From: CAYILR01 sp964364175
Lineage (GTDB): Bacteria > Bdellovibrionota > UBA1018
Direction: 5' to 3'
Length of the DNA stretch: 64,000 nucleotides
NCBI GenBank assembly: GCA_964364175.1
Contig: CAYILR010000011.1
Span: forward strand, 35,965 to 99,964
This document shows, in pieces, positions 15,386-23,331 of the stretch; within the stretch, counting starts at the first letter, position 1, and each line of letters begins with the position of its first letter. The notes under the pieces were generated by a model. The model saw only the letters and a program-made list of their open reading frames with translations, was not told the DNA's origin and ran no database searches. The translations under genes and the position numbers were made by a program.

Positions 15386-16843
15386 TTAAGGGAAAACAAT
15401 CTTAGCTTCAGAAGGCTCATCAAACCAGTGACGGGACTGCATCCATTCAATGGTCTTCCTGTAATCGTGAAAGTCAAAATGAGAAAACTGCTGAGCCAAG
15501 GCTAGCATCTTAATCAAAGGCTGGGCGCGTCCTCGGCGAGTCAGGGCCCTGAGTGCCAGCAAGTAATCTTCACGATAAACAGTAGGGATAATCACTGTGG
15601 AAAAACCGTGAGTATAAAGCTCGGCGTTCATCAGGATACGAGCGATCCGGCCATTTCCATCCGTAAAGGGATGAACATCTGCTACTAAGAACATCGCGAA
15701 AGCGGCTCGAGGAAATCCGGCGGAAAGATTTTGATGAAGCTCAAATCCCTTTTTGAGCGTGCCTAGAACGTATTCGGGATGGACGAAGTGAGTATTGCCT
15801 GCTCGATTAGGTTTTCGCTTGAATTCACCCGGATGCGCTTCGGTACGGCCCTCGAGCAAGACAAGGTGTCTTTTTTTCAAAACATGCGTGAATTCTTCAA
15901 AGGTAGAGATCTTTTTCCTGAGTTCAGCAGGATCTGAGACCATCTTGAACGTACCCAGAATATCATGAGCATCCTCGGGCCTATTTTTTGGGATTTTTTT
16001 ATCAAAAACAATTTCTTCTGCTTCTTCGATCTCAAACTGAGTTCCCTCGATGTAATTGGAAAAATAGGATTCTATAAAAGCTTTGTTAATGAAATGATCG
16101 TGAGATTTGTTCGTTTCTGGCAAGGGACGAAGGGGGTAATGCCTCAACTCTCCAAATAAAATTTCCAGTCTTTCGAGGGAGGCGCTGTCATAAGGCAATC
16201 CTAGCGAACGCGAAATCGCTAAATCGCCTTTCACTTTTTTTGGGCTCCGAGTACCGAGCAGGGCTCCCACCATTTGATCCAGCTTTTTGAATTCAGTTTC
16301 CCATTTCAGTTTTTTTGCGATCGTCCGAGTTTGATCTCTGATCAAGTTCAGGGCGTCCTCGCCTTTTTCGTGCAAAATCTGCTCTAACTTGGCTTCGATT
16401 TCCTCAATAGGCAGAATTTTCGTTTTTGTGTTCCCTCGAGCAATCGATAGGTTTTCCAACAGTGCTCGCGGCAAGGATGATGCAAAAAAGTTGAGAAAAG
16501 CCGGGTCAGTGGGTAGTGGAGCTGGGCCCCTGAGGAACTGCAAGGTCAGGCCTGGGTAGTGCACCTCACGTTGAGTGCTGCTGGTTAAATAAATCTTACC
16601 TTTTTCGTCAGGACGATAGTCGAGGGCACTCCGGTGACTCAATAAGACGCCTGGAAAAAGCCGAGAAACCACGGTGGACCAGCTGCCTCGAACAATGTTT
16701 TTGACCTCGGACTTCGGTACAGAAGCGTACAGTCGAGGGCCAATGGGGTGGATTTTTCCTTCGGATTTCAACTGTGCCACCAGGCGTCGACTGGTGGCTG
16801 TCTGGCCTGGAAAAATCAAATCGGGTAGTTTTTGGTCTTTCAT
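15386..16843 (-). CDS. Fic-domain AMP-transferase with AbiEi-like winged-helix N-terminus
   Basis: 485 residues. HPFTDGNGRIAR at 391-402 is a complete Fic active site (HPFxDGNGRxxR), so it should transfer AMP or a related group from a nucleotide to protein hydroxyls. SNYIEG at 262-267 matches the [S/T]xxxE[G/N] inhibitory helix, placed N-terminal to the Fic core as in self-inhibited class II enzymes. Residues 1-110 resemble the AbiEi antitoxin: a winged helix (ATSRRLVAQLKSEGKIHPIG) followed by LLSHRSALDYR. It converges on the AbiEii-like gene. Its upstream direct repeats could be bound by this N-terminal domain. Confidence 0.92.
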   Translation of the reverse strand: MKDQKLPDLIFPGQTATSRRLVAQLKSEGKIHPIGPRLYASVPKSEVKNIVRGSWSTVVSRLFPGVLLSHRSALDYRPDEKGKIYLTSSTQREVHYPGLTLQFLRGPAPLPTDPAFLNFFASSLPRALLENLSIARGNTKTKILPIEEIEAKLEQILHEKGEDALNLIRDQTRTIAKKLKWETEFKKLDQMVGALLGTRSPKKVKGDLAISRSLGLPYDSASLERLEILFGELRHYPLRPLPETNKSHDHFINKAFIESYFSNYIEGTQFEIEEAEEIVFDKKIPKNRPEDAHDILGTFKMVSDPAELRKKISTFEEFTHVLKKRHLVLLEGRTEAHPGEFKRKPNRAGNTHFVHPEYVLGTLKKGFELHQNLSAGFPRAAFAMFLVADVHPFTDGNGRIARILMNAELYTHGFSTVIIPTVYREDYLLALRALTRRGRAQPLIKMLALAQQFSHFDFHDYRKTIEWMQSRHWFDEPSEAKIVFP

Positions 16844-16860
16844 GATATGATTGTATCTGT

Positions 16861-16904
16861 TTTTGGTATTTAAACATAATAAATAGTAAATTTTGGTATT
16901 TAAA
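16861..16904 (-). repeat. Direct repeats upstream of the Fic gene
   Basis: TTTTGGTATTTAAA occurs exactly twice, at 16861-16874 and 16891-16904, 30 bases apart and on one face of the helix, just upstream of the Fic start. A -10 (TACAAT, 16855-16850 on the minus strand) lies six bases before the ATG. The layout suggests an operator pair for autoregulation. Confidence 0.55.
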
Positions 16905-16940
16905 TGGCCTAATTCGCAGTCTGTTCGTATTAGTTATGTC

Positions 16941-17012
16941 TTTATTGTTAAGGACATTTATTGTTAAGGACCTTGTTCGTTGAATAGGGTCCTCCGATGA
17001 GTCACTTGGAGG
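16941..17012 (+). promoter_or_regulatory. Structured 5' leader with tandem repeats and competing hairpins
   Basis: TTTATTGTTAAGGAC is repeated exactly (16941-16955 and 16957-16971). AGGACC (16967-16972) can pair with GGTCCT (16988-16993), while CCTCC (16991-16995) can pair with the ribosome site GGAGG (17008-17012). The two pairings share bases and exclude each other, so the leader could switch ribosome access for the gene at 17017. Confidence 0.45.
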
Positions 17013-17016
17013 CTTT

Positions 17017-18009
17017 ATGACATTTCGACTATTTATGTTTGTGGTTCTTTCTGTTGTTCTGAGTGCTCAATTCTCCTGGGCGGATGAGTTCAATCTTGCG
17101 GAAATTTTCAAGGATAAGAAGGTGAAAATTGAAGGCAACAACATGGAGATGATGAGCTTTTTGAGCCAAAAACTCAGCCAGCTCAAGATCACTCATTTCA
17201 GCACGGATTCCATCGTGAAAAGTTTGAATGAACAGGCTCGATCTCAGACGGGGACTACCGCATCCGAAATTCAAATTGGGAATCAGCTGGTGGGAGATTA
17301 CACAGTGGGAGTTGAAGGGACGTCTCCGGTTGCTCTTAAAATTGTCAATAATGCTACAGCAGAGCTTCAGACTGCACGTTACGCAAACGCAGAAGCTTTT
17401 ATGAAGGCTTTTAATTCTAATGGTGGAAGCGGGTCTAGTAGCACGAAAATCAATATTCGTTGTCCTGGGTTGGATCATTGTTTTAAGAAAAGACCGATTT
17501 GCAGAATTGAAAGCAATAAAAATTTTAATAGTGTAGGTGGATATCGTTTTTATATCAAACATGGAGATAATATAGCTTACAAAACGGATACCATTGATAA
17601 TGCAGTAGCATCTCTGAATCAGCTTGCTAGTTCAAGAATTTGCGTAAAAGAACCATTTATCACTTATTCTTGTAAAGTGGAGAGTAATCCAACTTTTGAT
17701 ACAGTTGGTGGATATCGATTCTTCATCATGCACGGTGAAAATCTAGTGTATAAAACTGATATTCTCGATAACGCAGTTTCATGCAAGGATCAGCTGGTTT
17801 CTGCTGGGCTTTGCTACGATCTCTATGGAGATGACGACCAAGCTTCGCTCAGCGCACCCAAAGGTTGGATGCAGACCTTATTCGGTGGAAAAAGCAACCG
17901 CGACTCCCAGATTTCAGAACTTCCAGCCAAGAAAACCCCAGCTGGTACCACACAGGGCGAACAGAGAGCTCCAGCCGTTGGCCCAGATCGAAGCAAAGGG
18001 GCGCTCTAG
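17017..18009 (+). CDS. Exported protein with two tandem 48-residue Cys-bounded repeats
   Basis: 330 residues with a signal peptide (FMFVVLSVVLSAQFSWA). Residues 162-209 and 219-266 are clear repeats of each other: Cys, then VGGYRF[YF]I, a HG[DE]N motif, YKTD, DNAV and a final Cys, so each unit probably closes with a disulfide. A helical domain (25-135) and a Gly/Ser linker precede them, and the C-terminus is Pro/Lys-rich and disordered. No family recognised. The repeats suggest a small binding module. GGAGG lies before ATG 17017 within a possible switching leader. Confidence 0.8.
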   Translation: MTFRLFMFVVLSVVLSAQFSWADEFNLAEIFKDKKVKIEGNNMEMMSFLSQKLSQLKITHFSTDSIVKSLNEQARSQTGTTASEIQIGNQLVGDYTVGVEGTSPVALKIVNNATAELQTARYANAEAFMKAFNSNGGSGSSSTKINIRCPGLDHCFKKRPICRIESNKNFNSVGGYRFYIKHGDNIAYKTDTIDNAVASLNQLASSRICVKEPFITYSCKVESNPTFDTVGGYRFFIMHGENLVYKTDILDNAVSCKDQLVSAGLCYDLYGDDDQASLSAPKGWMQTLFGGKSNRDSQISELPAKKTPAGTTQGEQRAPAVGPDRSKGAL

Positions 18010-18015
18010 GTTTTT

Positions 18016-19176
18016 TTAGCGATTCATTTTCTTTTGAAGCGCAGCCTCAATGTCGAATTTTCTGAGGTAATAATCCGAAGAAAGATACTTGGGATTGCTT
18101 TTGAATTCATCTGAGCGATAGGTCCTGTTTTTGACGGCCTTTTTGATCCAAGGTCCAATTGCTCCACCAAAGATATTGATTTTTTCCTCTTGAGGATCTT
18201 TGTGCCCCAGGCTAGTGATCGGCTCGATTTTAGCCACAAAATAGCCTCGGATCGTGCCTCGCGCGTAACCATAGAGCAGCATCCCGAAAAAATGGTACCA
18301 ATGCCCGTACTTGTCGCCGCGATTGAAGTAGTGGGTGATAGGGGCGAGGCGCTTCACCACAGCGGCCTGATCCCGGTGCGAAGTGTTCCAGTGATAGGAA
18401 AGCAGATTTTCGATGGTGAGCAGAGTGAGGTACATGTCGCCGTAGTTCAGCTGATAACTCTTCCTGAAAACTTGCTCGAGAGTGACTGACTCTTCGGGAT
18501 GCGCGGTGATGAATTCCGCTAGCTCTTTTTCTTTTTCAGTCACCATGTACCGAGAAGTGACGCCATTCGAGAGCGCTGTGAAGAGTTTGCTGGAAATTCT
18601 CCATCGAATTACTGGGAACTCCGAAGCGTATCTTTCAACGAACTCCTGCGACCAAACATGTTCTTGGCCCAAGCTGGCTTCGATGCTGTTTTGATCATAC
18701 TCCTCGCGCATGACTTGCAGGAACATTCTTAAAATGCGCTTGGGCACGAAAGGTTTTGAGCTGGCGGTGAACCCGTAGCGGGTGTTGAGATGATTCTTGA
18801 TCAGCCAGTCCTTGGATTTCTGGGAGATCGGAAACCGATCGATGCGCTCCTGGGTCAGGCGATGATCGATAGGGGAGGATTCGATCGGATTGAAGTCCCA
18901 CTGCGGGTAGTAATCCTTGTAAAGCTCGTAGGCTTCTCTTTCTTCCTTTAGGATTTTTCTGGCTAGATGTTTTTTTCCCGTCAGAACATATTGAACTGCC
19001 TTGGAGTTGAGTTTCCCCAATACCTGCAGACTATAATTTCCCTGCAAGTCACCTTCGAGGTCGTATTTTTGCTGCTGATAGGCGACGCCGTGATAAGGAT
19101 CTGTGATGAGGCCTAGTGTTGGGATAATCGTTTCTTGAGCATAGGCCCATGTTGTGGCAAGGATGAGGAAAAGCAT
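18016..19176 (-). CDS. Exported helical protein of unknown function
   Basis: 386 residues starting with a short signal peptide (MLFLILATTWAYA, then QETIIP). The mature chain is rich in Lys, Glu, Tyr and Trp and looks helical throughout. No catalytic motif or family is recognised. It converges on the repeat-containing exported protein with a 6-base gap. A clear sigma70-type promoter lies before it, between the two divergent genes, so it is probably transcribed alone. Confidence 0.75.
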   Translation of the reverse strand: MLFLILATTWAYAQETIIPTLGLITDPYHGVAYQQQKYDLEGDLQGNYSLQVLGKLNSKAVQYVLTGKKHLARKILKEEREAYELYKDYYPQWDFNPIESSPIDHRLTQERIDRFPISQKSKDWLIKNHLNTRYGFTASSKPFVPKRILRMFLQVMREEYDQNSIEASLGQEHVWSQEFVERYASEFPVIRWRISSKLFTALSNGVTSRYMVTEKEKELAEFITAHPEESVTLEQVFRKSYQLNYGDMYLTLLTIENLLSYHWNTSHRDQAAVVKRLAPITHYFNRGDKYGHWYHFFGMLLYGYARGTIRGYFVAKIEPITSLGHKDPQEEKINIFGGAIGPWIKKAVKNRTYRSDEFKSNPKYLSSDYYLRKFDIEAALQKKMNR

Positions 19177-19189
19177 ATTTGAGCGGATA

Positions 19190-19217
19190 ATTATACATTA
19201 AGTTTATGAAAATTCAA
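19190..19217 (-). promoter_or_regulatory. Sigma70-type promoter of the 18016-19176 gene
   Basis: On the minus strand TTGAAT (19217-19212), 16 bases, TATAAT (19195-19190), then 13 bases to the ATG at 19176. It lies in the 51-base gap between two divergent genes. Confidence 0.6.
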
Positions 19218-19227
19218 TGAAATACAT

Positions 19228-20217
19228 ATGCAAAACATGAAAACATTAGTCACCGGAGCCACAGGATTTGTCGGGAGCAATTTGGTTGAGGAATTGATTT
19301 CCCAGGGGTTCGAAGTCCGCGTCTTGGTTCGGAAAACTTCGAAGCTGGATCATCTGTCAGGATTAAAAATAGAGATTTGCTACGGCGATATCAATGATTT
19401 TGATTCAGTTTGCCAGGCAGTTCGCGGAGTCGACTATGTTTTTCATGTCGCAGGAGTGATTTTTCCGAGGAGCAGATCGGATTTTTTTCGAATCAATGAA
19501 GAGGGCGCTCGGAATGTCATTCGAGCTGCAGCTCAGGAAAACTCAGGAATTAAACGATTTGTATTGATATCCAGCATGGCTGCTGGGGGTCCTGTGGACT
19601 CCTTGAACCCTAGGACCGAGAGCCAGCCCGATCAACCGGTCTCTGATTATGGCAGGAGCAAATTGGCGGCTGAGTCTGCGTTGCTTCCGTTCTGCAGCAA
19701 GGTTCCCATCTCGATTGTCAGGCCGCCGATTATTTATGGCCCCAGGGATTCCGGTGTTCTCACACTGGTGAAAATGGTTGCAAGCCGTCTGATGATTTTC
19801 GTGAAAGGCAACTCGCCCGATGGGAAGAAATACTACAGCATGATTCATGTCAAGGATCTGTGCCGCGGTTTGATTCAGGTGGCAGTTGCTAAATCGGATC
19901 AAGTCAAATCGGGAGAGATTTTTTATCTTTCAGGTGATGATTATGCCAGTTTTGAAAGCTGGCTTGACGAGATGGCATCGTGCTTGGATCGAAAACCTTT
20001 TAAAATATATATCTCACCTCGCGTCGTTGTTTTCTTCGGCAAGATTCTTAACTTTCTGGGCATGAACGTGGACAAGCTGAATGAAATATTGCCGGATTAC
20101 TGGATCTGCTCCAACGAGAAGGCTCGGCGACTTTTAAATTTCAAACCCGAGTATGATCTTCGCCGCGGGACTGCCGATGCGATTCAATGGTACAAAAAAA
20201 ATCAGTGGATTCGCTGA
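19228..20217 (+). CDS. Extended SDR, NAD-dependent epimerase/dehydratase-like; candidate 3-keto-lipid reductase
   Basis: 329 residues. LVTGATGFVGSNLVEEL is the NAD(P)-binding Rossmann motif, and YGRSKLAAE is the catalytic YxxxK. The family includes sugar epimerases, 3-beta-hydroxysteroid dehydrogenases and the bacterial ceramide reductase CerR. Its position at the edge of a block with an alpha-oxoamine synthase makes reduction of a 3-keto sphingoid or keto-lipid an attractive role, but this is inference. The 3' end overlaps the convergent radical SAM gene by 16 bases. ATG 19237 is a possible alternative start. Confidence 0.9.
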   Translation: MQNMKTLVTGATGFVGSNLVEELISQGFEVRVLVRKTSKLDHLSGLKIEICYGDINDFDSVCQAVRGVDYVFHVAGVIFPRSRSDFFRINEEGARNVIRAAAQENSGIKRFVLISSMAAGGPVDSLNPRTESQPDQPVSDYGRSKLAAESALLPFCSKVPISIVRPPIIYGPRDSGVLTLVKMVASRLMIFVKGNSPDGKKYYSMIHVKDLCRGLIQVAVAKSDQVKSGEIFYLSGDDYASFESWLDEMASCLDRKPFKIYISPRVVVFFGKILNFLGMNVDKLNEILPDYWICSNEKARRLLNFKPEYDLRRGTADAIQWYKKNQWIR

Positions 20218-21437
20218 GCGGGTGACAGATAATCCACCATGCAAACGGGCATCATCACGCCGTTTCGGATCGTCGCGTCCGGGCAGTCTTTGCAGTATTC
20301 GAGTTTGCCATCTGCGCTAAGTGTCGGGGGTTGTTGTACGGTGAAGTCCTTGTAACGAATTTTTGCCCCAGGTTTGAGAAGATGTCGCAAGAAGGAAAGA
20401 GTTGAAAATAAAATTTCTGGGTTCTTGCTGAAGACCGCATAAGCCAAGCATAATTGGATGCATTTTGCAGTATTCATGATTTTCCCAAACGAAATTTTTT
20501 CTCCCTTTTTCTTCGTGGCTTCGATTTTTCCTCGAACCAGCTTGCCGAATACCGGAGCCAGGTGGAGGTAACGGAAACTTCCGTCCGCGAGCTGGATTGA
20601 AAACGAATGATACATCAACCATCTTTCATCGCGCGCATCACGATTGGATGGGATGAATCCAAATGGGGCCATTCCAAAAATATTTTTCAGCACTGCTTTC
20701 ACTTCTTGGATATGGACTTCCTGATTCTTCAGTTTCTCCTGCGACGGCACGGGTGAGTCGGAAATCTGCAATTCAAAAGTCTCTCCCAGGATCTCTTCGT
20801 CAGCAAAATGGGGTTCTAGTTTTTCGAAATCGGTGCAGCAGGTCAGCAAGAACCGGACTGAGTATGGGTTTTGCAGAGCGAACTCAATCAAATCAGGGAG
20901 GTCTTTCAGAGTGTCTTTGTATAAAGTAGCCACCAAAGACGGCACGATTCCGTTTCTGGAAATTCGCTCGAGTATTTTCAATCGAAGATCGTTCAATTCT
21001 CGCTCAGCTTGAACTGGACGGATGTCAGGCCTGCGTTGACCACGATCAATGTGGAGAAACACTTCCTTGAGTCCTGCTTTTTTATATTCCTGCAGTTTCT
21101 CATCCGTCAGAGCGTAGCCGTTGCTCAAAAACTGCATTTGAACGCCTTTGCTGCAGCCGTATCGGATGATTTCGGATAGTTGAGGGTGCAAAATCGGCTC
21201 GCCCCCAGCCAGCGTGATGAGCGAGATATTTCTTTTTTCGATGGCTAAGTCGATTTCCTTGAGAACCTCTTCAAGAGGTTTGGTGATGTTTTGTTTATCC
21301 TTGTAACAGGCTCGGCACGAAATATTACATTTTTGATTCACTTCGATCACGATGTGGGGGACATGGCGGCCTTCGAACGGAATTTCTGTGGGTAGTAATG
21401 CTGTTGTCACATCAGGATATATAGTCCTCAATTTCAT
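20202..21437 (-). CDS. Radical SAM enzyme with C-terminal Cys cluster
   Basis: About 411 residues. CNISCRACY is a CxxxCxxC motif for the [4Fe-4S] cluster that cleaves S-adenosylmethionine, followed by LITLAGGEPILHP, the GGE SAM-binding motif. The C-terminus has EYCKDCPDATIRNG...PVCMVD, three or more Cys that could hold a second cluster as in SPASM or twitch domains. The reaction cannot be deduced. ATG 21437 is chosen over TTG 21446; a TATAAT lies 12 bases upstream on this strand. It converges on the SDR gene. Confidence 0.88.
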   Translation of the reverse strand: MKLRTIYPDVTTALLPTEIPFEGRHVPHIVIEVNQKCNISCRACYKDKQNITKPLEEVLKEIDLAIEKRNISLITLAGGEPILHPQLSEIIRYGCSKGVQMQFLSNGYALTDEKLQEYKKAGLKEVFLHIDRGQRRPDIRPVQAERELNDLRLKILERISRNGIVPSLVATLYKDTLKDLPDLIEFALQNPYSVRFLLTCCTDFEKLEPHFADEEILGETFELQISDSPVPSQEKLKNQEVHIQEVKAVLKNIFGMAPFGFIPSNRDARDERWLMYHSFSIQLADGSFRYLHLAPVFGKLVRGKIEATKKKGEKISFGKIMNTAKCIQLCLAYAVFSKNPEILFSTLSFLRHLLKPGAKIRYKDFTVQQPPTLSADGKLEYCKDCPDATIRNGVMMPVCMVDYLSPAQRIH

Positions 21438-21513
21438 TTTAAACAATTAATTATATGTAAAAAATAATACAAATAAATAATGTATCTGTTGTTTCTGGCC
21501 TGGAGTGCACAAA

Positions 21514-22239
21514 TTATATATTGCGCTTGATGTGGGCGAGGATGTTTCGAGTGGCTCGTTCCACAGGCACTTTTGCTGTGTTGATCTCAATGTCAGGAGC
21601 GGTGGGCGCTTCGTAAGGGTCGTCTACCCCGGTAAAATTTTTAATTTCACCGCGGCGAACTTTGGCATACAGGCCCTTGACGTCGCGTTCCTCGCAAACT
21701 TCCAGCGGAGTTGAAAGATAGATCTCCACGAAATTTTTACAAAGCTCCCGGACAAAGGCCCTCGAATCCCGGTAGGGCGAGATAAAGGAGCAAACCACAA
21801 AAACGCCATTGCTCTCCAGGCGACTTGCCAAATATCCCACTCGTTTGATGTGCTCGTCCCGATCTTCCTTGCTGAATCCTGTAGCAGGAAACAAGTTCCT
21901 CACTGTGTCGCCATCCAGCCTCTCGACGTTCAGCCCTTTGGCCTTCAGCGCATCGTAAACCGAGTTGGCAATCGTGCTTTTTCCGGAGCCTGATAATCCC
22001 GTGAGCCAGAGGACTGTTGGAGTCAGGCTCCGCTTCCCGAGGTGAATCCGGTCCCAGAGACGCTCATGAGCGAAGTAGAGGCCGAGCTTGGAAACTACCT
22101 CAATTCCTCCCACCCAGAGAGCCACGCTCATTTTTCCGGTGAAAAGATAAACAATGACAGAAGTAGCCAGGGTCCCCGAAAATCTCCAGGAAATCGCCTT
22201 AGCTACGGATCGGATGTGAGTTTCCTTGTACACGAGCAT
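21514..22239 (-). CDS. cysC: DUF2061 membrane domain fused to adenylylsulfate (APS) kinase
   Basis: 241 residues. Residues 1-65 match DUF2061: RSVAKAISWRFSGTLATS, a membrane helix, then IEVVSKLGLYFAHERLWDRI. Residues 70-241 are a complete APS kinase with P-loop GLSGSGKST (81-89), the LDGDTVR motif and SFISPYRDSR. The reaction phosphorylates APS to PAPS, the donor for sulfotransferases. With CysD and CysN about 19 kb away this completes PAPS supply. The fused membrane domain would place PAPS synthesis at the inner membrane, close to a lipid-modifying enzyme; that is an inference. Confidence 0.93.
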   Translation of the reverse strand: MLVYKETHIRSVAKAISWRFSGTLATSVIVYLFTGKMSVALWVGGIEVVSKLGLYFAHERLWDRIHLGKRSLTPTVLWLTGLSGSGKSTIANSVYDALKAKGLNVERLDGDTVRNLFPATGFSKEDRDEHIKRVGYLASRLESNGVFVVCSFISPYRDSRAFVRELCKNFVEIYLSTPLEVCEERDVKGLYAKVRRGEIKNFTGVDDPYEAPTAPDIEINTAKVPVERATRNILAHIKRNI

Positions 22240-22296
22240 TCAAAGTAGGTGAGAACAGATGTTTTTTCAAGTGATCCAGGTTATAAATGAGCCCTG

Positions 22297-23331
22297 ATGA
22301 TTCAAGACTGGTCCACTCTTCGAAACGAAGTGCTCAAAAGTCATCCTGAGATTGCCCCGACTCGGCGCTATCCGATACAGGCACTCTGGTTTTTCGTGTT
22401 CTGCGCGTTGATTGTCGGGCTTTCGACCCTGGTGATTCAAGTTTTGCCTCAGAGCGGGTGGCTGGCATTTGCGTTGAGCCTGATTCTGGGTGCCACTTAT
22501 GGATCGTTCGCGCTTTATGCTCATGAGCTTTTGCACGGTTCTATTCTCAAGAATTCGTGGGTGACTCACGTCATGGGGTTTTTCGGGTTTCTGGTGGTGG
22601 GGCTTTCTCCGGAGATCTGGCTGACGTGGCATAATAGGGTTCATCATTTCAATACGAACAAATCAGGGATTGATCCCGATTCGTTTGGGCTTTGGGAAGA
22701 TTTCAAAAAATACCCGATGATCGATTTTGTTCTCAAAAGGTCTCCCGGATCGGGGCATTGGCTGTCTTGGGTTTACCTGCCGCTCAACTTTAGCAATCAG
22801 ACGATCACCGTGACCTGGTACCTGATGTGGAAGGGCGATCCCAAGTATTATTTCACAGCCAACAAGGCTCTGGTCGTTTTTGAAACCCTGTTGACCTATG
22901 TTTTTTGGGGAGCCTTGCTGGCATGGGTCGGTTGGAAAGCGTGGATTTTGATTTATATCGTTCCGTTGTTGATGACCAACGTGATTGGCAGCAGTTACAT
23001 CCTGGTTCAGCATCTGCTTTGTCCTCTGACGGACAAAAATGACCCGCTGGAAAATACTCTGGGTGTGACGACTCTTCCATTTCTGGACAGGATTCATTTT
23101 CGTTTCAGTCATCACGTCGAGCATCATTTTTTTCCGGAAATGAATCACGTGGAATTGCCACAGTTGAGAAAACTCCTGATGGCAGATTATCCGAATCGAT
23201 ATCGATGTATGTCGCATCTCAGGGCGCTGACTTTATTGCTGACCACGCCTCGTGTTTACCAGGATCAAGCGACGCTTTGGGATCCTTATTCCAAGAAAGT
23301 ATTCGATGTGTCTGCTTTAGGTCGTTCTTGA
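22297..23331 (+). CDS. Membrane fatty acid desaturase family protein
   Basis: 344 residues with about four to six membrane helices. The three histidine boxes are intact: HELLH (76-80), HNRVHH (112-117) and HHVEHH (272-277), the diiron site of membrane desaturases. The family introduces double bonds or hydroxyls into acyl chains or sphingoid bases; the substrate cannot be named from sequence. It is divergent from the DUF2061-APS kinase gene, 57 bases away, and its end overlaps the alpha-oxoamine synthase gene by 46 bases in convergent orientation. Confidence 0.93.
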   Translation: MIQDWSTLRNEVLKSHPEIAPTRRYPIQALWFFVFCALIVGLSTLVIQVLPQSGWLAFALSLILGATYGSFALYAHELLHGSILKNSWVTHVMGFFGFLVVGLSPEIWLTWHNRVHHFNTNKSGIDPDSFGLWEDFKKYPMIDFVLKRSPGSGHWLSWVYLPLNFSNQTITVTWYLMWKGDPKYYFTANKALVVFETLLTYVFWGALLAWVGWKAWILIYIVPLLMTNVIGSSYILVQHLLCPLTDKNDPLENTLGVTTLPFLDRIHFRFSHHVEHHFFPEMNHVELPQLRKLLMADYPNRYRCMSHLRALTLLLTTPRVYQDQATLWDPYSKKVFDVSALGRS

